This document shows, one piece after another, positions 1-11,010 of a DNA stretch of 64,000 bases (positions within the stretch are counted from its first letter, which is position 1; each line of letters opens with the position of its first letter). The DNA is from Atopsyche davidsoni. Lineage: Eukaryota; Arthropoda; Insecta; Trichoptera; Hydrobiosidae. The position numbers were made by a program, and so were the translations under genes. The DNA lies in assembly GCA_022113835.1 (NCBI GenBank), contig JAILWY010000029.1:3440001-3504000 (forward strand). The letters are read 5' to 3'. The notes beneath the pieces are model-generated. The model was not told the origin of the DNA and did not search any database. It saw only the letters and a list, made by a program, of their open reading frames with translations.

Positions 1-426
1 TATTATTGCGTTTGAGCAATAATTTAAACTGTTATATTCAAGTGTGATATATAAAATAATACAAAACAAACTTTTTTGAGTAAAAAATGCGGATTTATAA
101 ATATTCAACTCACGGGAAAAAGTCCAAAAGTAACAAAATGTAACCCGAGTATATAATATGAAGTGAAATTATAATTGAATTCAAAAACCTGTAATACATA
201 AATGGATTAAAATAACAATTCAACATTCGATACGCGAAATCCTTAAAAAAATGCTTAATTGATATCTGTAAAAAAATGATATCGTGTTTCAGAGGGAGAA
301 ATATTTTTTCATTCCTCAAAGCGTGGGGTAGGTGTATTAAATATAAATTTTTATACAGTTAGAAATTTGTAAGATTTTTTTTTTGCTTATAACTAATTGC
401 TGCAAGCGTATAAATTTTTTAAATTT

Positions 427-460
427 CCGACGTTTCGGTCCCGGTATGCAAGTCGCGAAT
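427..460 (-). repeat. Decayed hammerhead-like motif
   Basis: The minus strand ends CCGGGACCGAAACGTCGG. A related hairpin plus GAAACGT(C/T)G is found at 2111-2140. No CUGANGA box is left. Confidence 0.4.
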
Positions 461-559
461 ACAGCCAAGCTGCTCCAGGATAAAGATATGCTGTAACAAT
501 TTACATTAGAAACCCAGAACGGGTTTTGTAACGCGACAGCCCCCGATTGATGTATTCAT

Positions 560-930
560 AATTTACAATATGCCCGGACCAAGTGGGCAGTGGGGCCCCC
601 GACGGTGAAGCAGCATAACAATATAACCACTATAAATAACAATTACCCTCCCGATAACCCTTTCGGGGAGGGGGGTGGTGGTATCATGCCCTGTCCGGGG
701 CCTCCCCCGAAGAAGTTTGAGTCTCGCCCGTCCGGCGGGGGCGCAACAAACAGCACGGCCGGCGCCCGCCCCGCGCCCCGCACCCCGCGCCCACTCACCT
801 GGCCGGAGTCCCCTGCGCCCCCCTGCGCCCCCTACTCCCCCCTCCCCGGTCGAGTGGATCAATAATTCGCGCGGTGGGGGACGAGGCCCGCCGGCGCGCA
901 ACCCCGGGCACGCGAGCTGATATTCAAATT
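560..930. other. GC-rich island with a minus-strand donor-like site
   Basis: About 370 bp of very GC-rich sequence with C tracts inside AT-rich flanks. On the minus strand CCGGCCAG|GTGAGT (boundary 799/798) is a consensus 5' splice site, and the 130-codon minus frame is open across it. It could be a first exon or promoter island of an antisense gene, or a shadow of skewed composition. Confidence 0.25.
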
Positions 931-999
931 TCTGACGCCATCGTCTCACTGAGCATATCTCTATCACTCTCGATTACTAACCACAAATGCTGCTTCGTC

Positions 1000-1230
1000 T
1001 TTATCGTGTGCCTTTTCTCAGAGGAGGTTTGCGACCATCTCATACTGAACCAATATTCATGATTAGCTGATAATAGTGTAGTGGATCCTTCTACATCGCA
1101 GTTTGCTGCTGCCCAATAGCATTATTATATAATCCTTGCCTTACAAAGCTCTGGCGTTTAGATCTAGTACTCCTTCTGCAGAAAGTACAAAAACCCTCCA
1201 CAATCACTCCAAGTCCACTACTCCATTACC
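1000..1230 (-). mobile_element. Dispersed LINE-tail-type repeat
   Basis: CTCAGAGGAGGTTTGCGACC and ATCTCATACTGAACC start it; TGCTGCCCAATAGCATT and TTACAAAGCTCTGGC downstream are shared with copies at 29395 and 38768. Confidence 0.55.
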
Positions 1231-1675
1231 GATCCTTTACACATGCTCAGGGTACAGAATGACAGCCATGCACGAGCAACAGAATGGGAAGACCTGGGAG
1301 GCTTATAAGTATTCACCTGTATTCTCTCAGTCATCTAACTTTCATCTTCCGACTTATGCTTTTTTACATACTTTCTTTGCGCATTTGTGACGTGTGATGG
1401 TGTTTTGAGTGTTCTACACTTCTGAAGCGTTTAAACTGATTTTCACAAGTAACTTTCGATTGTGCATGTTTGCCAAAGCAGAAAATCAAATCTTCCCCCA
1501 AATGCTATTTTTTGGCACAAAACTCAATATTATGCGTTGCGATGACCGCCTATTGTTGACAGATGTCTAATCTATAAAAAAAACCTAAGTTTAGACATGT
1601 ATGTTGAGTACATGTCTACATGTCGTTAGCGCCATCTATGTGTGAAACCTAAAACTTAGTTCCAGCGTTTCATTT

Positions 1676-1990
1676 TCATTGCCAAGGATACCATCAAAAC
1701 GCAGGAATGGGATCTGCTTTTGCACTCCCCGTATTCACCAGACCTGGCCCCTTCCGATTATCACATGTTCCTATCGACGTCGCACGGCTTGGCTGGTCTA
1801 CATTTGCCCAATTTTGAAGAAGTGGAAAATTAGTTGGGTGAATAGTTTCGGTCGGTTTTTCGTAACAATAATATAGCGTCCTACAGCTGATTATCCAAGG
1901 AAAAAAGGGCATTGGAAGAAGTAAGTTTACGTGGATGCGAAATTTGCACAAGTGGAAGTACTGCTGAATCAGTGATACAGGCCCAGGATA
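1676..1990 (+). pseudogene. Mariner transposase C-terminal remnant followed by LINE C-terminal remnant
   Basis: From about 1705 the + strand reads WDLLLHSPYSPDLAPSDYH, the conserved block around the third catalytic Asp of mariner DD34D transposases, then LPNFEEVEN and a stop. From about 1886 it switches to LIIQGKKGIG and KFTWMRN, the end of the non-LTR retrotransposon ORF also seen at 22010-22335. Both are short, stop-containing and non-functional. Their adjacency indicates a nested or sequential insertion. Confidence 0.75.
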
Positions 1991-2110
1991 GAAATGTTTG
2001 ACTAACTGAAAAAAGAAGATATAAAACTAGACACATATAAATAGCATTTGTATGTTTTCAAGGCAGCTGTAATTGGAATTTCTGTTTTACTGCGTGTTTG
2101 GTAGATGATT

Positions 2111-2145
2111 TCAACGTTTCGGTCCCGGTACGTGGGACCATATTT
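2111..2145 (-). repeat. Decayed hammerhead-like motif with intact stem II hairpin
   Basis: On the minus strand GGTCCC-(ACGTACC)-GGGACC is followed by GAAACGTTG. The box before it (TTAAATAT) has diverged from CTGAAGAT. It belongs to the same family as 427-460. Confidence 0.45.
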
Positions 2146-4140
2146 AAGTAAATCTTTGAAGATGCCCCAATGATCTGTCTATTTATCTAGCTATTTATCA
2201 ACCCGTCTGGTTGTCCTCTTGCCCAAACGATTAATTTTCTGTCTTTAAATCTGATATGCAGTAACATAATAAATACTTAAATTATGCTTCAACTTTGTTC
2301 ATCCCATTTCTCGTTCTATTCGCATTTAATTAATATAATTTTCGTGTATATTTTGTTGCGCTTGGCGACCCCTGCGGGCTCATAGCATGTCTACGAATCA
2401 CGTAGCATCGTAGAGCCGCCTGGCCTACGAGCGAAACTTAACCTCGCGTAGTATATAGGTACTCTATATCCCGACGGCGTATACCTCAAGTGAGGCGGAG
2501 GATACTGTATCTCAAAACTACCGATATACCGTATTATTGCACAATAGAAACATTATACCTATATGCTGTATCCGCACAACCTCCACGAGTCACGACAAGT
2601 CGAGTGTGCTTGGAAGTTTTCTCGTGCATTTACATTGCAGGGATTTTATACAATTTTAAACATGTTTTGATTACGCATTGGATTTACATTTTTTTTTTTT
2701 ACACATATATACCGTTATGTTGCAAAACAGTTGAGAAATTCGGTATATTGTAAAAATGATATAAAAACATATAGCCAAATTGCTTTGAGCTTTGAATGAG
2801 CTTGATGAATATATAATTATTTATAGTCGACAAGACTTTTTTTTTTTTTTCATTGTATTTGCTATCAATTAATAATAAAAATATATACTGTACCACTGTA
2901 TAATAGATGTAGACGTATTTTTGTAGAGACTGAGTACTTATTGCAAGCCACGAAGTCAAGTGCGCTGCAGAATTTTAATGTACATTTATACCGGAGAGAT
3001 TTAAATGAATGAAGGGTTGATTTTACTTTATAACCTTACATACTGCTTTTAAGCTATATTTAAATATCAGCTGATTTGTTAAAAATCACGAAACTGTTCG
3101 TATCAATTAATTTAAACTAAAACATCACTAAATATTTTTTTTAGTGTGTTCACATATATTAGAGCTATTTTAGACATTTATTGATTTTTTATTCCGATCG
3201 ACCGTTTTATATCAGATTAGCAGCGTAATATAAATAATCTGTATCTAATTACACTCTATACATAAAATAAAGCAAGTCATGTCAAGGTTCTACGACTTTT
3301 CACATTTGATACCGATTTAGTTAATACTTAACAAATGGTAATACGATAAGCCTATTCATACTAGAAGTACGAAATATAATGCTGAAAGCACCAAGAAATT
3401 TAATTAGTTATCGTTAAGTACTTAGACTATTTTACAGAGAAAAAATGTTGAGGACTACATTAAAAATAATATTAGGATATCTATGCCAAAATCTATGATC
3501 ATACTCAACGGCTGATAAATATTTAATAAAAATATAAAAAATAGTATATTTTATCGTAGCAGGTAAATTTTATACCTGCTACGTGAGTATGAGTGATTTT
3601 TAATTTTTTTTCAATGTGCTACAAAGGTCAAAATATACTTTAAATTCATTTAAAAAATAAACCGACGAAGAATCAATAATATACATTTATGAATATAAAA
3701 GACAGATTTGAATTATAATAGCGATTCAAGAATCAGGCTATTGGTTAAATTTTACATATTTATTGTATAAGGTTAAATGTATATATATAACTCAAGCTTT
3801 CAATTATTTTAATTTCAATAAATTGTTAAAGCCGTATGAACTTTCACATACCTTTTGGATAATTTGAATCAAATCAAGTCAATTGCGCCGCAGCTTTCAT
3901 CGTACATGATTATTATAGAATCGAAAATGTATTTATAGCTTCGGTAGTCATTAATTTGTCAAATTAAATAATGGTTTATTAATATATGATTAAAAAATTT
4001 ATTAAAAATATTTAAAGCAGCGAAAATTTAATTAAATTTCAAATTATCATTTATTAATATCATTACAAATATATATATATATATTTCTTTAATGTTTTTT
4101 AAAATAAATGAAAATGTTTTTTTCACGTTTTTATTTATAT
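2146..4140. other. AT-rich non-coding stretch
   Basis: Beyond the hairpin at 3555 I see only A/T runs, short (TA)n tracts and chance open frames. No exon, RNA gene or recognisable transposon. Confidence 0.6.
3555..3583. repeat. Perfect 11-bp inverted repeat (hairpin)
   Basis: CGTAGCAGGTA and TACCTGCTACG with a 7-nt A/T loop, in otherwise very AT-rich sequence. Confidence 0.7.
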
Positions 4141-4146
4141 CGTGAA

Positions 4147-4182
4147 CAGTTTCGCCAACTTTCCCTGTTGGCATTTTCAGTC
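4147..4182 (-). repeat. Hammerhead-like / foldback-core fragment
   Basis: On the minus strand CTGAAAA, then TGCCAACAGGGAAAGTTGGC as a hairpin, then GAAACTG. This is the foldback core with a box one base from CUGAAGA (the G8 equivalent is A), so it is expected to be inactive. Confidence 0.5.
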
Positions 4183-4319
4183 CAAACTTTTTAAACGATT
4201 TAATAGTAACAATCTAAAATATACAAGCTTTTACACAATGTACGGATAATTTTGTTTATATAAGTCATCCGAAGTTTTATTATAAATATTTATGACCTTA
4301 GAAGTCCTGTGAGATATAT

Positions 4320-5640
4320 TTTATTATTTCTGAATTCTTGGGTGCTCTGCCGTCTCTTTTCAATTCCAACGGTTGAAAAATTTACGATGTGATTACTTAA
4401 CATATTCGGTATTTTTATTATTTGATTTTTGTCTGTCTTTGAAACTTAAAAACTGAAAAAATTTGAAATCTTATAATCTTATTGGTTTGAAAAACCTCAG
4501 TACTTTTATTCCCGAATTAATAAAAGGTTTTTCAATACAATCCACCCTGAAACTTTGATATTGAATACTCTTCAAAAAGACTCGTTATAATTATATTAAA
4601 TTTGTGGAGGAAGCTCAATAATGTAGACACCCCATTAGTTTACTCATTTGATACTTGAAAAACTAATATTTTTAAGGCTTTTGTTAATACAATGTACTTC
4701 AAAAAGATCCAATAACAAAAATATCAAACCATTTGAAAAATTATGGTCTTAGCGGCTTAATACTTGAAAAAACTGAGCTTTTTTGAGGCTTTTGTCAATA
4801 CAGCCCGTCCTGAAACTTTAATACTGAATCAACGTACCAAATTTGTAAAAAAAAGAGTCGTGATTACTGTCTTAGAGATTTGACAAAGCGTCGGCTTCGA
4901 TATCGAGTGTCATTAAAAAGGCATTTGGAACAGAGTGGCTCGAAAAAAGTGGGCCAAACTAACAAACGTATAAAAATCACAGCCCCCGCCGACCGACAGA
5001 TCGATCCAACATAAAAAAAAAACTAAGTTTTTAAACTTACCACCCCACAGTGCTTATACTTGTTTAAATATTTTACGCTAAACTATCAAAGTTTCAGTTG
5101 TTTTTACAATATTGGGCGATTAAGCTTTAAATTTATCCGAAGTGTTTATTTATTTAAATAATAAATTTCGTGTTTAAAAAAGTGAAGTTCTCTCTCGTAA
5201 TTTTTTTTTATTTTCTTCCGAGATCAAACGCCAATCTCTTACGCGACGATAAACAGAAAAAAAAAACTCGAATGAAATCTTCCTAAATCACTCCTCCGGC
5301 TCTGGATTTATTATTATTACTTAATTAAACCAAGAAAGGGGCCGAATTGGGTCGCATTCCGCCAATCAGCCCGGAGAGACATTACATTTGTCGCCCAATC
5401 AGCGCGTGCAAGGTCCGACTTAGGGTACCATTCAACCATCCACACTAGACCGTGATTAATTGCAGGCTGTGTCTGCCGCCAGGGTTGCCACATTCACATT
5501 CCGAATATATTCATTAATATTTTTAATTTAATATTATTTTTTGATAATGATTGGGTACTCCTTGTTGAGGGATAAGGCATTTGATTCGCGAAAAAAGCGT
5601 TAAAAGTACCTTTGTATTTTGTCTTCACTTTGAGTTTATT
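4320..5640. other. AT-rich non-coding stretch with imperfect internal repeats
   Basis: Three related segments near 4480, 4650 and 4760 (GAAAAA-CT, AAGGCTTTTGT(T/C)AATACA, CCTGAAACTTT) suggest an old internally repetitive element. A GC patch at 5335-5490 has no coding signal. Confidence 0.45.
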
Positions 5641-5642
5641 AA

Positions 5643-5697
5643 AATTATTTGCATTACTAGTTTCGACCCAATACACTGGGTCATCATCAGATGCATA
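5643..5697 (-). ncRNA. Hammerhead-ribozyme-like motif (PLE/type I style)
   Basis: On the minus strand the order is ATGCAT, CTGATGA, a hairpin GACCCA-(GTGTAT)-TGGGTC, GAAAC, TAGTA, ATGCAAAT. This matches the type I hammerhead layout: stem I strand, CUGANGA core, stem II, GAAA core, minimal stem III, cleavage-site GUA, stem I strand. Both core boxes are intact. Two cautions: one extra U separates CUGAUGA from stem II, and stem III would be only one or two pairs, as in retroelement hammerheads that work as dimers. It lies directly before a tRNA-derived SINE on the other strand. Activity is unknown. Confidence 0.45.
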
Positions 5698-5702
5698 ACT
5701 AA

Positions 5703-5870
5703 ACTAGTGATTCGTTGGTATAATTGGTAATGCACCGGCCGTGTAGCTTGGGGATGTAGTTTAAGAGTTTCTTTAATCAATTTTCAATATTTTTCAACAT
5801 TATCAATCAATCAAACCTGTATAGGCATAATCGTACTACCTGTGAGACGGTCCTCACAAAAATCAATAAT
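5703..5870 (+). mobile_element. tRNA-derived SINE, copy 1 (internally deleted)
   Basis: GATTCGTTGGTATAATTGG with TAATGCACCGGCCGTGT is a tRNA-like head with a box A. The copy then jumps to the tail shared with copy 2 (AGAGTTTCTTTAATCAATTT, ending TGTGAGACGG). Box B and the ATCACAATGATA segment present in copy 2 are missing. Confidence 0.75.
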
Positions 5871-6049
5871 ATATTTAACAAGTGCGTGTATTGGCTTAAT
5901 TAAAAAGACTTTAAAAATAATTTTAAAATGCTTCACTCAGTACTTTGTGTTAAAAGTCTAGTATTGCAAGTCACACAATATTTAATTGGCATAATAAGTA
6001 CGTTGTTTCATTTATAGGATATGATTGTTAAAAATTCTTGCTTAGTACT

Positions 6050-6262
6050 AGTGATTCGTTGGTGTAATTGGTAATGCACCGGCCGTGTGAGCTTGGGGAT
6101 GTGGATTCAAATCCCACACAAATCACAATGATATTTTTCGAAGAGTTTCTTTAATCAATTTTCAATATTTGAAAAAATGTACTTAATCATTATCAATCAA
6201 TCATATCTGTATAGGCAAAATCGTACTTCCTGTGAGACGGTCTTCACAAAAATCAATAAAAT
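6050..6262 (+). mobile_element. tRNA-derived SINE, copy 2 (near complete)
   Basis: The head GATTCGTTGGTGTAATTGG, an anticodon-arm-like CCGGCCGTGTGAGCTTGG, and box B GGATTCAAATCC form a tRNA-like RNA polymerase III promoter. A unique tail of about 135 bp follows, ending CGGTCTTCACAAAAATC. The same tail recurs at 5770-5870 and, inverted, at 61435-61571. Confidence 0.82.
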
Positions 6263-7221
6263 ATTATTTTTATGCCGCTTCTACTGTCCGATCAGTACGC
6301 GCAAAGTTCATTTTAGACACTTTTCCTAACCTAACCTAACTATTGACGATTGCGAGCAGAATCTGCAGGCAGACTTTCTTTGTCTTATTTTTTTAGTTAC
6401 TCGGTGTTATGACGCACGTTATAAAAATGATATAAGCAATCAATCAAAGAGTGTGATTGGCAAGTATGATTAGATTAAATTTAAAATGCTGAATGATGCC
6501 CTCACTCAGGATCCTCGAATAACGAAATCGACATGGTTGAGGTCCGACTCCTCCTACAAGGTTTCTATGACAAGCTCCAATCAAGCCATAGTCTCATACT
6601 AGTTAGAAGCATCCATCCTACTTTGTTCATGTATACAAAATCCCTAAATCTTACTTTAATTACTAAATCAGTTCTGGGTTCAACCATCTAGAATACTTGA
6701 CTTTAAAAAAAAAAATTACTTCAAATTATTTTTGTCTTAATGTCTGTAAAACACCATTAACATAATACCGTGATTATTTGCAATACGATTGGCATCCATT
6801 TCGAAATCGTTTTTCATTTTTAAAGAAATTTTCATGTGGCAACCCTGGCCGTGGGGAAAATATAAAAAAAAGTTCCCAAGGACGAGCGGTCCGCCCCTGG
6901 TCGATAAAGTTTGATGGGAGTCCGCCGTTCCAGGCCCGGAATGGGAGATAATTTGCCCGGAAATTCAAATTAGATCAAATTCAAATACGCTGAAACTTTC
7001 CAGGTTTTTTTTTTTCTGTTAAGTTAATTATTTATCGAAAAGTTGATAATGTTGCCGGGATTTGTTTTTCAAAATGTTTTTTTTAATTATTTCCAAGATT
7101 TTTTTTAAAGGAAATCCGGTTTTTTAAGTGCGTTAAGATAATTCACTGTGATCCCTGGAGCAACCATTACTTATATTTTTTTTATTTTGATAATGAAAAA
7201 GTATTAGTTTACAAGTGTTGA

Positions 7222-7403
7222 TTTGAATTATTGGGTGCTATGCCGCTTTGAGATATCGACAGCATTGAAAGATATAACTGCCTATGGTTTGCCAACTCTG
7301 AGCCTGCTTGGAGAGGTGTGTTTAATTATAGGCTCATTGTTTCTGCACGAAGACCAAAACATCAAATTTATACTTGATGCACCTTAACACCCAAGAATTC
7401 AAA
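7222..7403. mobile_element. Candidate MITE with 16-bp terminal inverted repeats
   Basis: TTTGAATTATTGGGTG (7222-7237) and CACCCAAGAATTCAAA (7388-7403) are inverted repeats with one mismatch in 16. A solo related end, GAATTCTTGGGTGCTCTGCC, occurs at 4332-4351. No coding capacity; target duplication not clear. Confidence 0.55.
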
Positions 7404-7440
7404 AGCCGAAAAACACAGTAAAAGTACCGGAATGTGTTCA

Positions 7441-7974
7441 TTAAGGCAGTTGCTTCCAGCCTTTTAATTGAGGCAGTCCATTACCTGGTGAAATCGTGTC
7501 ATTTAATTAATTTAATTGTCACTTTATTTTTCTATGTCGAAAGTGGATTTATTTACAGAGTATTGAGAAAACTATAAATTATATTTATCTATTTTTTATT
7601 AATTAATTAACGTCCATTTTCAGGGTAAAATAAAATCTTGAAAATGTTGAAAAATTGGATAAAATGACGACTTTTCAAAACCAAAGTTTGATAAAGATTT
7701 TTCTTTTTTAATTTTTAAAATAATATATCGCACAGGGTTTATATTCAATCTTTTAATTCCAATTGAAAAAAAGACCTTTAAATGTTAAGGATTCTTGGAA
7801 AATGTACCATATTAATAGTAAATTTATAAGAAATAAAAATATATTTTGTTCTGAAGAAGGGGTGTATCAAACTTTTTGCATTTAAATTTTTTTGATTGGT
7901 ACAGTCGATTATTCGCAAAACGGACTAGAAAATGATCATAAAAAAAAACTCGATTATGGGACCTAGACCCTTAA
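7441..7974 (+). mobile_element. TTAA-bounded dispersed repeat, copy 1
   Basis: Starts TTAAGGCAGTTGCTTCCAGC and ends ACCTAGACCCTTAA. It is nearly identical over its length to 30071-30654 but lacks about 50 bp present there (after CTTGGAAAATGTACC). Non-coding and AT-rich. TTAA at both ends suggests a piggyBac-type non-autonomous element, but no convincing terminal inverted repeat is visible. Confidence 0.7.
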
Positions 7975-8904
7975 GGGATAACTATAAATACTATTTAATT
8001 CTAGTGTGATTTATTGAGTCATTAGTATTTGAATCTGTTTCAAGAGGGTTACACCATAAATACCGTATAATTCCCAAGTTTATCATATGATAAAATGAAT
8101 AACACCCCAGGTGATACGGAATGTCTGGCCGGGGTCACGGCAGGGTAGGCCGGGCAGGACCGCCGGCTGTGCAAGTATTGCATTCGATTCCGGTTCAGGG
8201 GTGCGCGAGATTGCCGCATCCAGCCTCGCGAGGCAGGGGCGGCCAACCAGCGTCACACGAGCCGATAATAAATAAAATAAAACTGCGACACGCTCGAATT
8301 GCGAGCAGCTCAAGCACTCCCAGTGCCAGCTGAGAGCCCTCGGTTTGAATCCGAATTTTATTTAATACATTTTCATACATCTAAAATTGTGATCACTTTT
8401 ATTGGTATATAAACGAATTCGGATAATAAGCCAGAATATTTATTTTTGACTTAGTGGTGAAATTGCCTTAAAGCTTACGCTATTGACTCGATCGAGGACT
8501 CGCGTCTTAATGTATTGGACAAATGTGTTTCAGTTTGATCGGAGACGAGTTAATGGTTAACTATTGATTTATTATGTCAAGTATAATTTATATTAGCTTA
8601 TTAAACTTCTGTTATTTTTGTAATGTTCATATACAGCATAATATTTTTTATTTATTTATTAATCACCCGCCTGTTTGCTGTAAACATATTTTTAGCCAGT
8701 TTAATATTTTGTTTGAGCTAGAATACACCAAGCGTTGAATAATTCAGTTAATTTCCAATCTGTGCTGTGAAAAACTTAACTACTTTGGGTATATGAGTCA
8801 GGCAATTTCACGGTGCATGTGTCGTTATTACCAAAGCCAATTAATCTAAACTGCCTTAATATTAATGTATTATTTTATAATACTTATGTTAAAATAAATA
8901 CTAT
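7975..8904. other. Non-coding, with GC patch at 8110-8340
   Basis: The GC patch shares AGGCCGGGCA and CGCCGGCTGTGCAA with a patch at 19460-19510, so it may be an old repeat. No supported exon. Confidence 0.4.
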
Positions 8905-9000
8905 GTAATGTCTTCTTCTTCGGTTGCCTTTCCTTAGACAAGGTTGGTCGTGCGATTTCGCAGAGCGTATGGGCAAATTCTGCATCCATGTTATATGACA
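8905..9000 (-). mobile_element. LINE 3'-end copy (CTTCTTCTT tail)
   Basis: CTTCTTCTTCGGTTGCC, then TTGGTCGTGCG, then CAAATTCTGCATCCATG: antisense LINE 3' tail joined to the antisense of the MR(N/K) coding end. Confidence 0.6.
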
Positions 9001-9933
9001 ATCACCTGCAGCAGGCTATGATTGATATTTCTGGTAATACAACCAAAATACGAGACCTTTGGTACTATGTTACTAAGTAATTTTTAAACTATACGCACAA
9101 TTTAAAGTCAGCAAAAATTTTAAAAATGTTGGGAGTCAATTTTTCAGTACACTTTAAAAAGACTCACAATTGAAGATAGCAGTCATCTTCTAGCAGTTTT
9201 GCTACATATTGTTGTTGGTTATATATAGACTACTAAAAAACTGAAAAACTCGTTCAGGTTAGAGTAAATTTATTTTAACACACTGAAAGTATGAAAAATA
9301 CAAAAAATGTATGCGGGATGGAATTCAGTATTAAAAAAATATATACACAAACAAATGACATTAAAAAAAATAATGTTTACAATTAATATTTGTCTGGCTA
9401 ATTTAAAATTCTTTAGGATTCATATTTGCGTGACAGCCGAGGGTTTATTTGTTCAGAAGCATCGCCTGAAAAACACCCCCACAGTCCGAGACTCACAATG
9501 CCCATAATCGCTTGCAAGGCTCGTACATAATTTGAAACTTTAAATTAATAAATGTGACCCTTCGTAATGTGTTTTTTCTTTTTTTTTTTCTTATCTCGAT
9601 CGTAATTAATCACGATTGTATCGGCTGGCTTTTTTATATTCGTGGCTAATATCTAGGATAGCATTTATGAAAAGAGGAAAAAAAAAAACAAATTAAATTT
9701 TTAGTCGCACTCAAATGTTTTGAATAAGTAATCTAATTATAATAATGCGATTAATTATAATATTCACAAAAAAAATATTGATTTTGCTTATACAGGTGAA
9801 TGTTATTCGAGGCTTATACAGGTGAATCTGGCTTGCTTTTAAGCGTTTAGCCCAGTGCTTTTCAAAGTGGTTCCTACGGACCCCAGGGGGTCCCTAAAAA
9901 TATAATACTAAACTATAAAATCTCACTCTGTTT

Positions 9934-10069
9934 GATAATGCCAACGTGAAAGGTTGGCGAAACCGGTCACTAATAAAAACAAAAATGTGGAAAATCACTC
10001 AAGTATTTTTATTCAAAATATTAAAATGGAATTCCACCAAGTACTCTCTGTCAAAAATATTGAATTTCT
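9934..10069 (+). mobile_element. Foldback element, single right arm
   Basis: GATAATGCCAACGTGAAAGG, TTGGCGAAACCGG and TCACTAATAAAAA, then ATGGAATTCCACCAAGTAC, match the right arm and body of the foldback at 41017. The left arm is missing. It is abutted at its 3' end by the inverted-tail SINE. Confidence 0.75.
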
Positions 10070-10297
10070 TAATATGATTAGGCACATTAGTTCATATATA
10101 GAAGATGATTTAAAGAAACTCTCAGAAAAATATCATCGTGATTTGTGTGGGATTTGAACCCACACCTCCTGGCTTACATGGCCGGTGTACGAACCCTTGT
10201 ACTAACGAATCCAATCCCATACAAATCACGATGATATTTTTCTGAGAGTTTCTTTAAATCATCTTCTATATATGAACTAATATGCCTAATCATATTA
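10070..10297 (-). mobile_element. SINE with tails on both sides of the tRNA head (87-nt-arm palindrome)
   Basis: A tRNA-like head on the minus strand (GGTTCAAATCC box B form at about 10150-10160) sits between two copies of the same tail in opposite orientation. The arms 10070-10156 and 10211-10297 are inverted repeats with few mismatches. The left arm is the normal tail of the minus-strand SINE. The right arm is an extra tail copied in the opposite direction immediately before the SINE start. It directly abuts a foldback arm on its left. Confidence 0.8.
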
Positions 10298-11010
10298 GTA
10301 AATATAATAACCCTGTAATGGGTAATAAATACGCATCTTGATTGACTAATCCATACATAGATATAAAAATTGTTCAGTATTGTTAGAAGTAACGTTGACG
10401 AGTCCTAAACAAACATTTCGAGCTGCAAACCTAAAGAATAAAATGAAATTTGGCCGCTTTTAGAGTAAACACATTCAAAAACGTATCAATACGCGCCCCG
10501 CCTTTAGACAGCAGTCCGCGAAACGGGTACTAGTACCCGCCCCGCCTTAAGTGTGTCAATAGGCTGATTTTCGATCGCGAAAATATTACGAGATATTTTT
10601 TATAAAACACACAACCCCTTTAAACGCACTAATAAAAGGCGCCCTCGAGGCGCGGTAAATCTCGCCGCCCGGCCTCCGAGGGTTGAAAAGAGCAAGTCCA
10701 ACATCCGCGCCTCTAATTGGTGATAATTACAGCAACCGTTCGGTCGCGGAGCTCGCGGACGCGTGCCGTCTCGCTCGCACTCGCGGCGCCGCCCGCCCCA
10801 CGCGAGGTCTCGCGTCCCTCTCTGGCCGGGCCTTATGAATATGCATGCGGGACTTCCGAGCTTGGGAGATAATGAAAAATAGCCGACGCTTTTAATGGGA
10901 ATTTATTAATTTGATGTTCACGTGTGGGCGTTGTTGTGCTGCTGAGAAAAGCAATGCAGTCCTCATGCTCTGCTGTGCGAAATGCTCATGACGCGTAGGC
11001 TCGATTTATA
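10298..11010. other. Non-coding, GC island at 10640-10850
   Basis: GC-rich and CpG-rich (CGCGGAGCTCGCGGACGCG; CGGCGCCGCCCGCC). No open frame or splice signal I trust. Possible regulatory element. Confidence 0.35.

Noticed and set aside
563..967. 134-codon minus-strand frame and overlapping + frames in the first GC island
   Set aside because: Gly/Pro/Arg-rich composition with open frames on both strands is what GC-skewed DNA gives; no domain. Kept only as a donor-site observation.
6050..6262. Functional tRNA gene at the SINE head
   Set aside because: The acceptor stem does not close and the element continues into a repeated tail; it is a SINE, not a tRNA gene.
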